Assembly: GCA_027575765.1 (NCBI GenBank)
Contig: JANBPT010000173.1
Location: forward strand, 1-62,097
DNA length: 62,097 bases
Direction: 5' to 3'
DNA from: Tieghemiomyces parasiticus
Taxonomy: Eukaryota; Kickxellomycota; Dimargaritomycetes; Dimargaritales; Dimargaritaceae
Position numbers and translations under genes: made by a program. Every line of letters starts with the position of its first letter. Within the stretch, counting starts at the first letter, position 1. Positions 45,013-56,007 of this stretch are shown piece by piece. The notes under the pieces are model-generated. The model searched no databases. It saw nothing but the letters and a program-made list of their open reading frames with translations, and had not been told where the DNA came from.

Positions 45013-45851
45013 TTATACGCTGGCCGCACTCCACGTCTTTTCAAAGTCCCGGCGAATCTCAAGCGCTGTCTTATAGAGCGCTAAATCGATACCGTCGACA
45101 CAGCGGATGATGCGCGCCCGGAGAACAGGGATGGCCACCGAGTGGTGAGGACGTAAGGTCTCTGGAAGCAGAGAGGAATCCTTTAGTAGCCAGACAAAAT
45201 GAGTAACGGGTAAGAGAGGCCACGTTGTTAAGTATACACGTCCATCAGGTATTGGACGAGAAATGCCAGCGATCGAACAACGAAGCTGTCCGATCATCAA
45301 TTCCAGCTAAACAGTTCACACACGTACCAGTTACAGTATGCGCTAATTTACTTACCTCGAGTTTCTCCACTTCACCGATCAGCATGAGAGTGGAACCCAG
45401 GTGATATCCAAAGTCGCCCAACAGTTTGGTATCGACGAGCAGCCCGTCCGTGTCTTCCACAACTGCTAGATCATCCGCCACAATGTAGTCGTTCAGGCTG
45501 CAAACAAGAAATTGGGGGGGGGGTTAGGAAACGGTGACAAAGTTCAAACTCGGGAAGCTTAAGTAGCAGCTCGATACGGTCGACCAATTCGTGCGACAAG
45601 AGGCGTTTGTCATAAGGTAGCTATTTTGCTGTCTGAGGCACCATGCTGCAGCACCAACCTCCCCCCGCGATCTAGGGAAGCGTCGCTCCCATCGCGAAAC
45701 GAAATGGAAAGGCCGGGATATTCGGCCCTCTCTACAGTGTAGGCAGTCGGGTCACTTACACTCCGACGACCCGGGCCTGTCGTCCAAACCATTCGGCCGG
45801 AGTTTGCGCAATGTCGCGGACGAGCGCAATGGCTGCATGGGAATTGGACAT
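45013..45851 (-). CDS. TEN1: TEN1-like subunit of the CST telomere complex
   Basis: Three exons join in phase: 45851-45760, 45497-45356 and 45180-45013, giving 133 residues. The pattern fits human TEN1 (about 123 residues), a single OB-fold protein that with CTC1 and STN1 binds telomeric single-stranded DNA. The strand GLLVDTKLLGDFGYHLGSTL aligns with the human LVCTKLVEPFHAQVGSLY region. It is followed by MLIGEVEKLE and then VLRARIIRCVDGIDLALYK, which matches VKARVLTCVEGMNLPLLEQ. The last acceptor (CTAAAG at 45181) is unusual but is the one that keeps the frame. The first intron has a ten-base C run before its acceptor. Small OB-fold proteins diverge fast, so the assignment rests on the spacing and the RxRxxxCVDGxxL motif. 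Confidence 0.75.
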
Positions 45852-46739
45852 GGTCAATGGCTAGAGGGATTCGGTGATGGTGAGAGATGTCGGTCCACGA
45901 AATGAGCGGAATGCGAATGTACTAGTGAGTAGGAAGGGCGTGGCCGTGGCAGTGTACCGTTTAGTTAGGCGGGGTTGGTCCGGGCATATGTAGTTGGTGT
46001 ACATATCCTATGCTGGTAGCCCCCGGTTGGATATCCAAGCAGACCGCTGTGGGTAGCACCAAGTTCTTTGGTTTTGTTGGATAGTATCAACTGCGCCCCC
46101 GCTGGCTTTTCGCAGACCAAAATTATGGCTAAGAATGGGGTTCTGCAGCGCTAACACGCTGACCTTGTTGCCTTCTGGTGATTAGACCGTCACGGTACTG
46201 CCTTGGAACCTTTAGGCTCTCGGGAGAACCGTCTACAGATCGCTGGTGGAACTCATTGGATAGCTACGGTGGATAGCTGGCTAGCCCAGTACAAGCCCCT
46301 GTGCTCTGCAATTTGAAATGATTTCCCACGTGATATAATTATTTCAGCCACTAGTGAGCTAAGCAGTCCGACTGTGTGAGCAGTTTTCGCAGAAGCAGCC
46401 CATTGTTTACTTGGACTGCGATTAAGCACATTGATGCTCTTATTCCTACGTCTCCGTTTGTTGACGCTGAGTCGTACCTGGACGAACGGCTACGTATCAG
46501 AACGCTTCCACTCCGCCTCGTATCAACCAAACCCCGGATTTTACAACTCCGCGCCCTCTTTGACCCTTGCTCGATTGCGACCCTTTCAGGCCCACCCAAA
46601 ACCTGTGGATTTCTTTGATGCTTCTCTAATTCTTGCCGTCTTTCACATCCGGCCTGAGCTCCACCCCCCCAACTCGTGGTCATCACTACCCGCTTCTTTT
46701 CGTGTCCCTCTTCACCGCTACCGTATCCCCTCTGGCACC
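45852..46739. promoter_or_regulatory. Divergent intergenic region, TEN1 / haspin
   Basis: 888 bp between divergent starts. The right part (46431-46739) stays open in the haspin frame and could be leader or an N-terminal extension; otherwise no feature seen. Confidence 0.45.
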
Positions 46740-48989
46740 ATGGCTACACCGCCGACCCGTAGGGTCAAGACCTACGGCAAGCGGGCCCAGACTCGGCTGA
46801 TCCGTGGTGGCGGCCCCCAGTCCCGCTCGGAACAGCTGTGGCAGGACATGCTTCTTGGGTCACCCCAGGCGAATAAACTGAAGATGGGTCAGCTGGGGCG
46901 GATACCCGTGCCCTCTGTCACAAGTTTAGGCTCGACCCTCTCACCGGTTGCGGTGCGTCCAATCCACCCGAAGCGGGTACCCCGTCGAGTATTCAGTACA
47001 CGCCGGAAACAGCAGCGTCCGGTGATTATTTCGAGTAGCACGTCCGCCAGTGCGTCGACGTCCACCACGCCGTTACAGTCGCCCGCATCCAAGTCGCTCA
47101 TTCTCACCACACCACCGCCCGCTCCGATTTACGTGTTAGACTCCGCCCATAATACCTCATCGGAGCCTTCCTTACCAAATACCCCCGTCCGCCCACCGCA
47201 CCAGCGGTCGCCAAGTCGGACCCGAGCCTCCTTGGGCCCGGCTGCATGTGCTATTTTGGTCTCGGACTCGGAAGCCGATTTCAGTTTTGACGGTACTAAC
47301 CAGGACTCGTTCACCCAGGACGCCGACCGAGCCGTCGATATTCAGACTCGGGCGGGTATGGCGGGAGACATTGAACGGTTACTTGATGACCGGCTCGCGT
47401 CGTTCCTGGCCCAGTCTCCGATTTCATCGCCCGGTGTACCGTGTCGGACCGCTAACCCTGCTCTCGGGGCCAGTGGGCTACCTACACCCCCGCGCCCTGC
47501 CATGATACTGGACCACTATTGCGCTCCCGCCCGACCCTTCGGCTCGAGGCTCAGTCTGCTAGGGACCGAGATCGTTAGTCTGGTGACTTCTAGCGAAGAT
47601 GACGAGCCCAAGGCCCGATCGGTAGCGGAGCTACCTTTGGCTTTGGAGGAGGTCGATGCGGCCGCAACTGAGCCGGAACCCGAGTTGCCTGTGGATCTTA
47701 ACCAGCTCGACGAGGCGGTCGCGGCCCTGCACCTTGGTCCACTCGAGCTCGAAGCCGCAGAATCTGTGTTACCGGACCTGTGTCACTTCGCCGCCCGCCG
47801 TACAGTCCGTCGTGACCACCTGCTTCTCATCTGCAATCAGTCGGAGCCGCTCGGGTTCGAAGCCTTGCTCGGCCCGACGTTCCTTACCGGGGCGTGCAAA
47901 CTAGGCGAATCCACGTTTTCTGAGGTTTTCACCGGCGCCATCACGACGTCCGCGGGGATGACGGTACCCAACGCGGTTGTAAAGATCGTCCCGTTTGGTG
48001 GTGGACTCAAAGTGCGGGTGAACGGCACGAAACAGACCACCTTCCGGGACATTTACCAGGAAATGTGCGTAAGCTGGCTCCTGGGCTACTGGCCGCAGTA
48101 CCGGCAGGTCCAAACCGATCGGACGGCGGTCAGCACCGGTGCCTCTGATCAGGATGGTAACTGTACCTCAACAATCGGCGATAGCTGGAATTTCGTCGCT
48201 GTGCACCGCATGGGCGTCTGCACCGGCGCATACCCTGCACCCCTGCTGGCGGCCTGGGATTCCTGGCAAATCGAGAACCCCTCCGAATGCTGGAACGCCC
48301 GTCCGGACTTTTTTCCCGAGGACCAACTCTACGCTGTGTTTGGACTGGCCCACGCCGGTACCCCCGTGGCGAAGTTCCAATTCAACGACGTGGCCCAGAT
48401 GCAGAGTCTCCTTCTCCAGCTGGCCTGCAGCCTGGCACTCGCGGAGACCGAACTGGAATTCGAGCACCGCGACCTGCACTGGGACAACGTCCTGCTGGCC
48501 CCGGCCGACCCCTCCACAGCGTCGAAGACGATGACGTACACCGTCCACGGCGCGAACGCTACCCGCCCGGTCCGTTGTACCGTGCCGACCCACGGCCTCC
48601 GAGTCACGGTGATTGACTATACCTTGTCTCGCGTGCGCACCCCCGCCGGCCACACCTTGTTTGTCAACATCACCGACGAGGATATTTTTACGGGCCAGGG
48701 TGACCGCCAGTACGACGTGTATCGAGAGATGCGCCAGGCTAATGCAAGCAACTGGCAGGCTTTCCAGCCCCAGTCCAATGTGCGGTGGTTCGTGTATCTT
48801 GTTGACAAATTGCTGACGGTTAAGTGCGGCGAGGGTGTGGAGGCGGCAGATCTAGTCCAACCGGCTTACCTTGGTGAGCCTGAACGATTGTGTGCCGAGC
48901 TGGGTGCATACGCTAGTGTAGCCGACTTGGTCGCCGGTAATAACCTTGCCAAGTTTTTCTATTTGCCCGCCTACTCTGTCGAACTGTGA
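46740..48989 (+). CDS. Haspin-type histone H3 kinase
   Basis: Haspin phosphorylates histone H3 Thr3 to place the chromosomal passenger complex at centromeres. Single exon, 749 residues from MATPPTRRVKTYGKRAQTR; the RTYG-like N-terminal motif is common in haspins and supports this start. Residues 30-370 are a disordered Ser/Pro-rich region. The divergent kinase domain begins near 388: KLGESTFSEVFTGAI, then NAVVKIVPFGG, the haspin-specific insert around RDIYQEMCVSWLLG, catalytic loop EHRDLHWDNVLL (near 575) and IDYTLSRV (near 625), where DYT replaces DFG as in all haspins. QYDVYREMRQ and NVRWFVYLVDKLL are also typical. The frame is open upstream to 46431, so a longer form is possible. Confidence 0.94.
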   Translation: MATPPTRRVKTYGKRAQTRLIRGGGPQSRSEQLWQDMLLGSPQANKLKMGQLGRIPVPSVTSLGSTLSPVAVRPIHPKRVPRRVFSTRRKQQRPVIISSSTSASASTSTTPLQSPASKSLILTTPPPAPIYVLDSAHNTSSEPSLPNTPVRPPHQRSPSRTRASLGPAACAILVSDSEADFSFDGTNQDSFTQDADRAVDIQTRAGMAGDIERLLDDRLASFLAQSPISSPGVPCRTANPALGASGLPTPPRPAMILDHYCAPARPFGSRLSLLGTEIVSLVTSSEDDEPKARSVAELPLALEEVDAAATEPEPELPVDLNQLDEAVAALHLGPLELEAAESVLPDLCHFAARRTVRRDHLLLICNQSEPLGFEALLGPTFLTGACKLGESTFSEVFTGAITTSAGMTVPNAVVKIVPFGGGLKVRVNGTKQTTFRDIYQEMCVSWLLGYWPQYRQVQTDRTAVSTGASDQDGNCTSTIGDSWNFVAVHRMGVCTGAYPAPLLAAWDSWQIENPSECWNARPDFFPEDQLYAVFGLAHAGTPVAKFQFNDVAQMQSLLLQLACSLALAETELEFEHRDLHWDNVLLAPADPSTASKTMTYTVHGANATRPVRCTVPTHGLRVTVIDYTLSRVRTPAGHTLFVNITDEDIFTGQGDRQYDVYREMRQANASNWQAFQPQSNVRWFVYLVDKLLTVKCGEGVEAADLVQPAYLGEPERLCAELGAYASVADLVAGNNLAKFFYLPAYSVEL

Positions 48990-50979
48990 GGGGCCTTAAC
49001 TAAAACTTGTGTGTGGTAGGCGTGGAGGTTCAGTAGCGGCTAGGCTCCACACTTTGACTCATCCATCAGGCACTTTTGGTACTGTACATCTTTGCACTAA
49101 TAAACCGCTTATTTTTTTACTCGACTCAGGGCGTCCTAGCGAAAGCCCAACGGCCTTGGTCCTGGGAGATTGTGGGGAGGCGGAACTGTGAGGGTATATC
49201 GCAGTCCAATAGAGTGCAACGAAGCCCACCGGGAATGCGCCATAAATGGTGTGGGACGGTAATGGGTTCAACAGCCCGCCAGCTGTGATAGATACGCAGG
49301 TTCCAGTCCCCCACTCGCCCAGCTGGAGTGGTTAACAGTAACCCTTATCCAGAGTAGCCGCCGGTGTGAGATTAAGAGGTGGGGCACCATATAAGGCAGT
49401 AGCTACTCGGATGTGCCGGACATGTGCCGCGCAATTGTCGTTGCTATTCGTTGGGCCCCACCGCCCATGTGGACCAGTGGGCGGAGGGGGGGTATACCGC
49501 CGACCCAATCGAAGAGCCCGGCCCCAGTGGTGGTATTCCACCCTATTGGCCTTCCTGGGAAGGAAGAGGGACAGAATGGCCGCTGCAGGTATGGCGTCCA
49601 CCCACCCTGCTAATATGATGCGGCCGCGGAGCGCGCGTAGACATTGCCGGGGCGAGAGGGTGGGGGGGGGAAGGTCGCCGTGGATGGGACTATTATGTGC
49701 TGGGATGGGTTGAATGCTGGGCTGCTGACAATCAGCCAATGGTTCCATTTCAGGTCAAATGGGGAGTCGTCCAGTTGGTTGGCTAGAGTGGGGAGGACGG
49801 AACCTCCGACGTGGGGACATTCTTTTCCGGTTGGAATTTGGGACGCAGTCACGCGCTGCTCTTGTCAATCTGTGCCGCTGCCATGGTGAAGGGGGGGGTA
49901 TAGGACGAAACCAGGCCCACCTTCAGTCTTCCGGCTACCTTACAGGTGCTGGCTATATCACTCGTAGTGCATAGTCTTGCTGCAGGCTCAGGAAGCAGAT
50001 GCCGGCTTTTTACGAGAGGACGGTGTACACCAGTTTCATCTGCCGTGATGCCCCTTTCGGACGCTTGAGGTGCGGCCCTGTGCTGCCGTCTTAAGCGGGC
50101 CGTGACCATCGAGGCTAACGTATGCTACGCACACATGCGACCACACTGGCGGCATCGGCCGCTGGGAGGCCGGACTAGGCGTTGGGAAATGGATCGGGAA
50201 ACAATGGGGTGGAGGGCAATAAGGCTGGACAGCGTGCCATATCCGCACGCCACCACTGGAAACAAAAATGTCGCATGTGAACGCAAGGGAGAGGTGTCCG
50301 AGAGCGAACCTTGACATCCAGTCAACGCATCGGGGTCCCGTGGGAAAGAGGGTTACTGGGCATATGTCCTTCGTTGGCTACCCTCCATTTCCCTATCCTG
50401 TCATGCCCCGTACTCTGCGCAGACAGACCGAACTGCTCGTATCCTCTGTCCACTCCTACTCCCTATGCCGCATGACGAGAGACCACCAGACCCCGCCAGA
50501 GCACCGCTCTGCGCTCGTCGCGTCCCATGCGGGGCCCTGCGGACGTTAGCTCTTGATTCTCAGCTAGCTATATAAGTGTTGCCTGCCAGGTGGCCTACGA
50601 AGTTGCCCAAGTTCCCAACACCTACGACCTACACTGTATCGGCTCTTTCTTTACCGCCGACTCGACTGGCATTCGTATCGCCTTGCGCTTCGCGACATTC
50701 AGCCACCCTGCCTCATCAGCCTTCATAGCCTCCATTCGTCTGACCGCCCATAAATACGCCAGCTACTGTCCCTTCCACAATCCCTGGCTATCAAAGCAAT
50801 CTTCTCCAGCATTCCGGCCTCGCACAACTTCCCCACCATCCTCCCGTAGCCGCCTACCACCCGCTCCTCCTTCCTGTCCCTAGCCCGGCCTCCGCTTTCT
50901 AGCCCACTACTCTATTTCCTTTCGCTACAGCCTTCTACCTACACCCCCTTTTCAACTAGCGTCCAACCGCACCACTACC
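48990..50979. other. Intergenic region, haspin / LACS
   Basis: 2 kb without supportable coding sequence; many short open frames on both strands. Contains several G runs (about 49484-49490, 49661-49670, 49881-49888). The last 350 bp are pyrimidine-rich and probably hold the LACS promoter and leader. Confidence 0.45.
49099..49104 (+). terminator. AATAAA polyadenylation signal of haspin gene
   Basis: AATAAA about 110 bp after the haspin stop codon. Confidence 0.45.
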
Positions 50980-53641
50980 ATGAGTAGAGCCCCTGCCGAA
51001 CTCTTCACGGCATTCCGCGTGCCCAACTCAGCCAGTGAGGGCTATTCGGGTAAGTGCTACATGGCTAATATTACTGTGCTACCAGCAGCGCGAAGGATGG
51101 GCTTGAACAGAGAGCTGTACTATTCATGCACTAAAACCTGTCTGCGCCAGGAGCACCCTCGCCCCTCCCATCGAGAGGACAGTGCGTCGGTATTAACTTC
51201 ACAGGGGTGTGCAGTTTTGAGACCGACGCGCTGGCTAATCTCCTGCGGTCTCGTCTATATGGATACCTCCCCCCCTGTTACATACGAAGGAGGGGAGATT
51301 GCACCGACCCAACCTCTCTCTGACTGCAGCCAATTATAATTTATATTCTCCCACACTAACATATAATCACGGATTATTATTATTTTTTCCCTACCGCCGA
51401 TGGGCGATCCCAATTACTACGCTGCTTACCAGATATCATCCGCGATCGAAAGATGGGCGTCCGGGACTTGCTTTCTGTTAGTCGGCCCGAATGTCGCACT
51501 CTATACGAAACCTTTCAGTACGGTAAGTTTCTATACCCCAGAAGCGAGGATTTCCGGTCCCTACGTGCCAGAGTCTAGCCTGGCCGAGGTTTATCTGACC
51601 TGCAAACGCCCAACTCACCTTTTCCCGCCTGCCTCTATCCCTCTACGACCCCTTTTCAATCGATCTCGCCACCCCTGTATCAATGTTTCCAGCTGCGCGC
51701 CGTCAGCCGGACTATCCTTACCTCGGCCACCGACCCTTCGACACCGAGACGGCTAAATACGCTGACCAGTACATCTGGCAGACCTACGGACAGGTCGCCG
51801 AGCGTGCCACCCGCTTCGGTGCCGGCCTGGTGCACCTCTGGGAGAACTTCACTCCTGCCGAGCTGGGTTCCGGTACCACCCAGGTACCTGTGGGTATCTA
51901 CGCCCCCAACCGCCCCGAATGGACCCTGACGGAGCTAGGCTGCTTTAGCTATCGCATGTACTCCGTGGCTCTGTACGACACCCTGGGTCCGCAAGCCACC
52001 GAATTCATTATCAATCATGCTGAAGTGGCCATCCTGGTGTGCAGTATCGACAAGGTTCCCCAGATCCTTAAATTAGCTGAGCGGCTACCTCGGCTAAAAG
52101 TCATCATCAGCATGGACGCCCTGACCGCGGGCACCACAGCGCTGCGCCCGGACTTGGTCGTCGACTCGGCGGCCGTACTTAAGGGATGGGCAGCCGACAA
52201 GGGCGTCCACCTGACTGACTTCCTCGCCGTCGAACAGCTCGGCTGCGCCCACCCTCGCCCGCACCAGCCCCCCACCCCGGAGGAGGTTGCCACCATTTGC
52301 TACACCTCAGGTACTACAGGTGATCCCAAGGGCGCCATTATGGCCCAGCGCACCTTCAATTCGGGCGCGTGGGGGATTACCGAGCGCTTCCGCCACGAGA
52401 ATGGTGGCGAGCTGGATTCGGGCCTCGACACGATCATGTTCTCCTATCTCCCACTCGCCCACTGCTACGAGCGCATCTGCGAGTACATGACCATCATCAT
52501 GAACGGCTCGGTCGGCTTCTACAGCGGCTCCCTGGATCGCCTCCTAGAGGATATGGCCGTCCTGAAGCCCTCTCATTTCCCTTCCGTGTCCCGTCTGCTC
52601 AACCGCATCTACGACCGCTTGGTGGCCTCCACCGTGAACGCCCCCGGGGTGACAGGGGCCCTAGCCCGCCGCGCTGTAGCCACCAAGCTGGAGCGACTTC
52701 ACGCCGGACTGGGAAGCCTCCACCCCGTGTGGGATCGCTTGATCTTTAACAAAGTGCGTGCCTTGCTGGGGGGCCGCGTGCGGTTCATCATCTCCGGGAG
52801 CGCGCCGCTGGACGGCAAGGTACTAAGCTTTTTGCGTATTGCCTTCTGCTGTGACGTGCGCGAAGGTTATGGGTCCACCGAAACGTCAGCTATCACCAGC
52901 ATCACCATCATGGGTGAGCAGGAGACGGGCCATGTAGGTATCCCGACGCCTGGAGTCGAGGTCCGGCTAAAGGACGTGCCCGAGATGAACTATCTGGCCA
53001 CCGACCAAACTGGTCCGCGGGGCGAAATCTGCATCCGTGGTCCCATTTGCTTCTCAGGCTATTACAAGGACCCCGAAAAGTCCCGCGAGGTGATCGATGT
53101 CGACGGCTGGGTGCACAGCGGTGACATTGGCACGCTGCTGCCGAACGGCGCCATCAAGATCATCGACCGCAAGAAGAACATCTTCAAGCTGGCGCAGGGC
53201 GAGTACATCGCACCAGAGAAGATTGAGAACGTGTGCAGCCAGCACAGCCTGGTGCAACAGGCCTTCGTCCACGGAGACTCGCTCCGGTCCCAGCTGGTGG
53301 GTGTGGTCGTCCCCGACCCGGAGACCTTTGTCATCTTTGCCAAGCGGGCGCTTGGCCTGCGGTCCCACGCCTTGCTTACATTGGAAGAGGCGGCCCGTTC
53401 CCCGGAGATCAACCGGGCTCTGCTGAACGAGCTTCTGCGCCACGGCAAGGACCACGGTCTGCAAGGGTTTGAACAGGTCCGCGCCATCTACCTGGATACG
53501 GAGCCCTTCTCCATTGATAATAACCTGCTCACGCCTACTCTTAAGTTGAAGAGGCAGGACGCCCGCGCCAAGTATGGCAAGGTTCTGGCGCAGCTCTACT
53601 TCGAACTGGACCAGCAGGCTTGCCCGCGGGCCAAACTATAA
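50980..53641 (+). CDS. Long-chain acyl-CoA synthetase
   Basis: Activates fatty acids to acyl-CoA with ATP, on ER, peroxisome or lipid-droplet membranes. Three exons join in phase: 50980-51049, 51433-51522 and 51693-53641, giving 702 residues, the usual length for eukaryotic LACS/Faa enzymes. The second exon (30 codons, RPECRTLYETFQYG) gives the N-terminal stretch expected before YPYLGHRPF. The AMP-binding P-loop ICYTSGTTGDPKGAIM lies near residue 255. YLPLAHCYER, REGYGSTETSA and RGEICIRGP follow, and the second signature DGWVHSGDIG with IIDRKKNIFKLAQGEYIAPE near 523 is complete. The second intron acceptor choice is the least certain point. Which of the Faa paralogues it matches cannot be decided here. 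Confidence 0.94.
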
Positions 53642-55404
53642 TCTCTATTGGATGTCAATAATAACGCCCTACTCCTCTCTCTTGGTATAATCATACGATG
53701 TTGCTTCTCGAGCCTTATAGTAGCAATGAAACATGTTTGCAAGAGGGCACAGGATGATTGAGCATCAATGATATTCTAATTGAAACCACGTTGTATTCTT
53801 ACAAACTTTCGTTCTTTTGTTAGGTAGAGACCTGAGGGTCGATTAATTGAAATCGAGAGCGAGAATAAGGAATAAACAATGCTGATAATTTTAACAAGGG
53901 AACTGTCAACAAGTGTTGGGCCTGCCTTGAACCGTGACCTACACCGTAGAATAGCCCTTCCGTTCCCAACCAGCGTAGTATGCGTCATTTTGGGTATGTG
54001 GGCTTTAGTTTGCGAGTTAGGTTCTGTGGTCGCCAAGAAGCCTTGAAGCAGCCATTAGTCACCTTTCATGCCCAAACCACCACCACCACCAATGTTTTCG
54101 CCTAGTCAGGATGGCAGAAAGCAGGCAAGTTCATCTCCGCCATACTATCCTCATTGCAATCCATGCCCCTATTCATCTACATGGCTACTCTACATCCTTA
54201 TTTTCCTGACCAACCAAACATACCTACCAATCTCCCATCCTCGCACCACTAATAGCAACAGCAACCCACGAGCCACATCCCCACCGGCTATATAACCTGG
54301 TGATAGAATATCTTGATAAAGTATCGTTACTTTCTCTTACTTCATTGAATACCGATCACCCGGATCCACATCTACCACACTAACTGAGACGACTACAATT
54401 GGCCAATTAGGAACATTTCATTTTTATCATATTTAAGGCCCGCGTATCCACTCCTATAGCTTAAGGAGGATTCTCCCTACCAAACCTCAAGGCACCTAAG
54501 TTCCAACTAAAATCTGGGTTCAATATCCATTCTTCTTAACTCTTCCACGGTCTTCTAACTTCATGAAAATCAATAACCTATTTTATAAAAAATCACAACG
54601 AAGTTAATAAATTGAAAACTGCAACGCATACATGACTGCAACTTGAACTTGATCAGTGCCTCAAAAGCTATCGTATGGTGTAGGTCTCGCTCAAAAAGGA
54701 GCCGAACAAGAATTTGGGGTTCCCTTTTAAGCCAGCTTTGCTTGCGGCTTGCTACCTTGCTAATGGGGTGGCCACAAGTGAAGGATAACATACAATCCAT
54801 ACTTAATCCCACTGTGATTGAACGATCTAATGTCCAGTCATATTGCCCTGATCATGCCAATTCATGCTGTACACATTGCCTTTGACTGTCTTGCTGAAGC
54901 GTTAAGCGGCACATTACCACTACCTATTTCTTGGGCTGTACAGTAATCAAATAGAGGCCATGTAGCAATGTTGCTGATTTTGGTATGGCATGACCTATCA
55001 AAAGCAGTTTGTCAATGTTATGCCCCGGGATTAATCAACAGGCAGGCTCACGCCCGTGTTTGCAATTATTAAATCGTGATGCTTAACCAAATGACTCAAT
55101 GATAAACAATGTGCAACACCAGGCCCAGTATGGTGCCATTCCAGCTCGCCCGATAACCCTTCTAAGCCTACTTTGGTCCTACAGATGCTTACTAATTTAA
55201 TTGGCGCTACAGCCCTAACATACTACTACCAGTCCTTAAAAGAATATAGACGCCCAATTTTATTGTTATTAGGCTACTGCGAAGAGAAGATTGTGGTGAG
55301 GAATGTCTGACGAAAAAGCATTGCTGCCTGCCTGGTTCTTATACCACAATATTCCCAGGATACTACTATTGAGAGTCTGAGGCCTACCATGATTCCTCGT
55401 TGCA
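53642..55404. other. AT-rich gene-free region
   Basis: 1.8 kb of visibly more AT-rich DNA with no supportable gene. It marks the left part of a gene-poor island that extends to about 60 kb. Confidence 0.5.
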
Positions 55405-56007
55405 TTACATTGCGATGAAGTTCGATACACTGGCCCACAATGTGAGAAGCTGGTCTACATCAGCAGGAGTTATAATAGCTAGTACGTAGTTCATGGCTTG
55501 ATCAGGTCTCGGATGATTAGGCGCATATCGGGCCATAAGCAGGGCCAAACCGGTAGGTGCCAAGTGGGCATATCGAGCAGCCACTATGGACAGGCCTGCC
55601 AGGGCCACCGCATCTGGCACATGGCCTGTACTCGGCAACGTTTCGTTGTAGGCTGCTTCAAATACTATACTCAGTCGGTCTACAATAGTTGAGGCCATAG
55701 GCGAAGCATAATACATTAGCTTTACCAGGGCATCATGCCCATAGCCTTGAGAGCCTGGGCAACCATTGGCAGTAGGTGAAGGGTGCTGAGGAGGCCCATG
55801 GCCAGTAGGCCCAGGTTGACCTTGAGTCGGGGTGGACATCCTGTGGGGGTAATGAAGCACCCTGTCGGCTGTGGGTGACGGAGTATGGAATGCAGGTAGG
55901 GGAGCCTGGGCACTAGTCGTGGCCCCGGGTGCGGCTTGCGGAGTCGGGCGAGAGTGGAATATCACTGTTCCCTGTGAAAGGGTACGGGGGCGACGAGGAC
56001 GCAACAT
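55405..56007 (-). CDS. Orphan open frame, Pro/Ala-rich, in AT-rich island
   Basis: Single open frame of 200 residues starting at MLRPRRPRTLSQGTVIFHSR. I do not recognise it. The first 90 residues are rich in Pro, Thr, Gln and Gly (likely disordered). The rest is Ala/Leu-rich and probably helical: LVKLMYYASPMASTIVDRLS, AVALAGLSIVAARYAHLAP, ADVDQLLTLWASVSNFIAM. Codon use is less GC-biased than in the conserved genes. It could be a species-specific gene, a Gag-like relic of a retroelement, or chance. No signal peptide. Confidence 0.4.
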   Translation of the reverse strand: MLRPRRPRTLSQGTVIFHSRPTPQAAPGATTSAQAPLPAFHTPSPTADRVLHYPHRMSTPTQGQPGPTGHGPPQHPSPTANGCPGSQGYGHDALVKLMYYASPMASTIVDRLSIVFEAAYNETLPSTGHVPDAVALAGLSIVAARYAHLAPTGLALLMARYAPNHPRPDQAMNYVLAIITPADVDQLLTLWASVSNFIAM

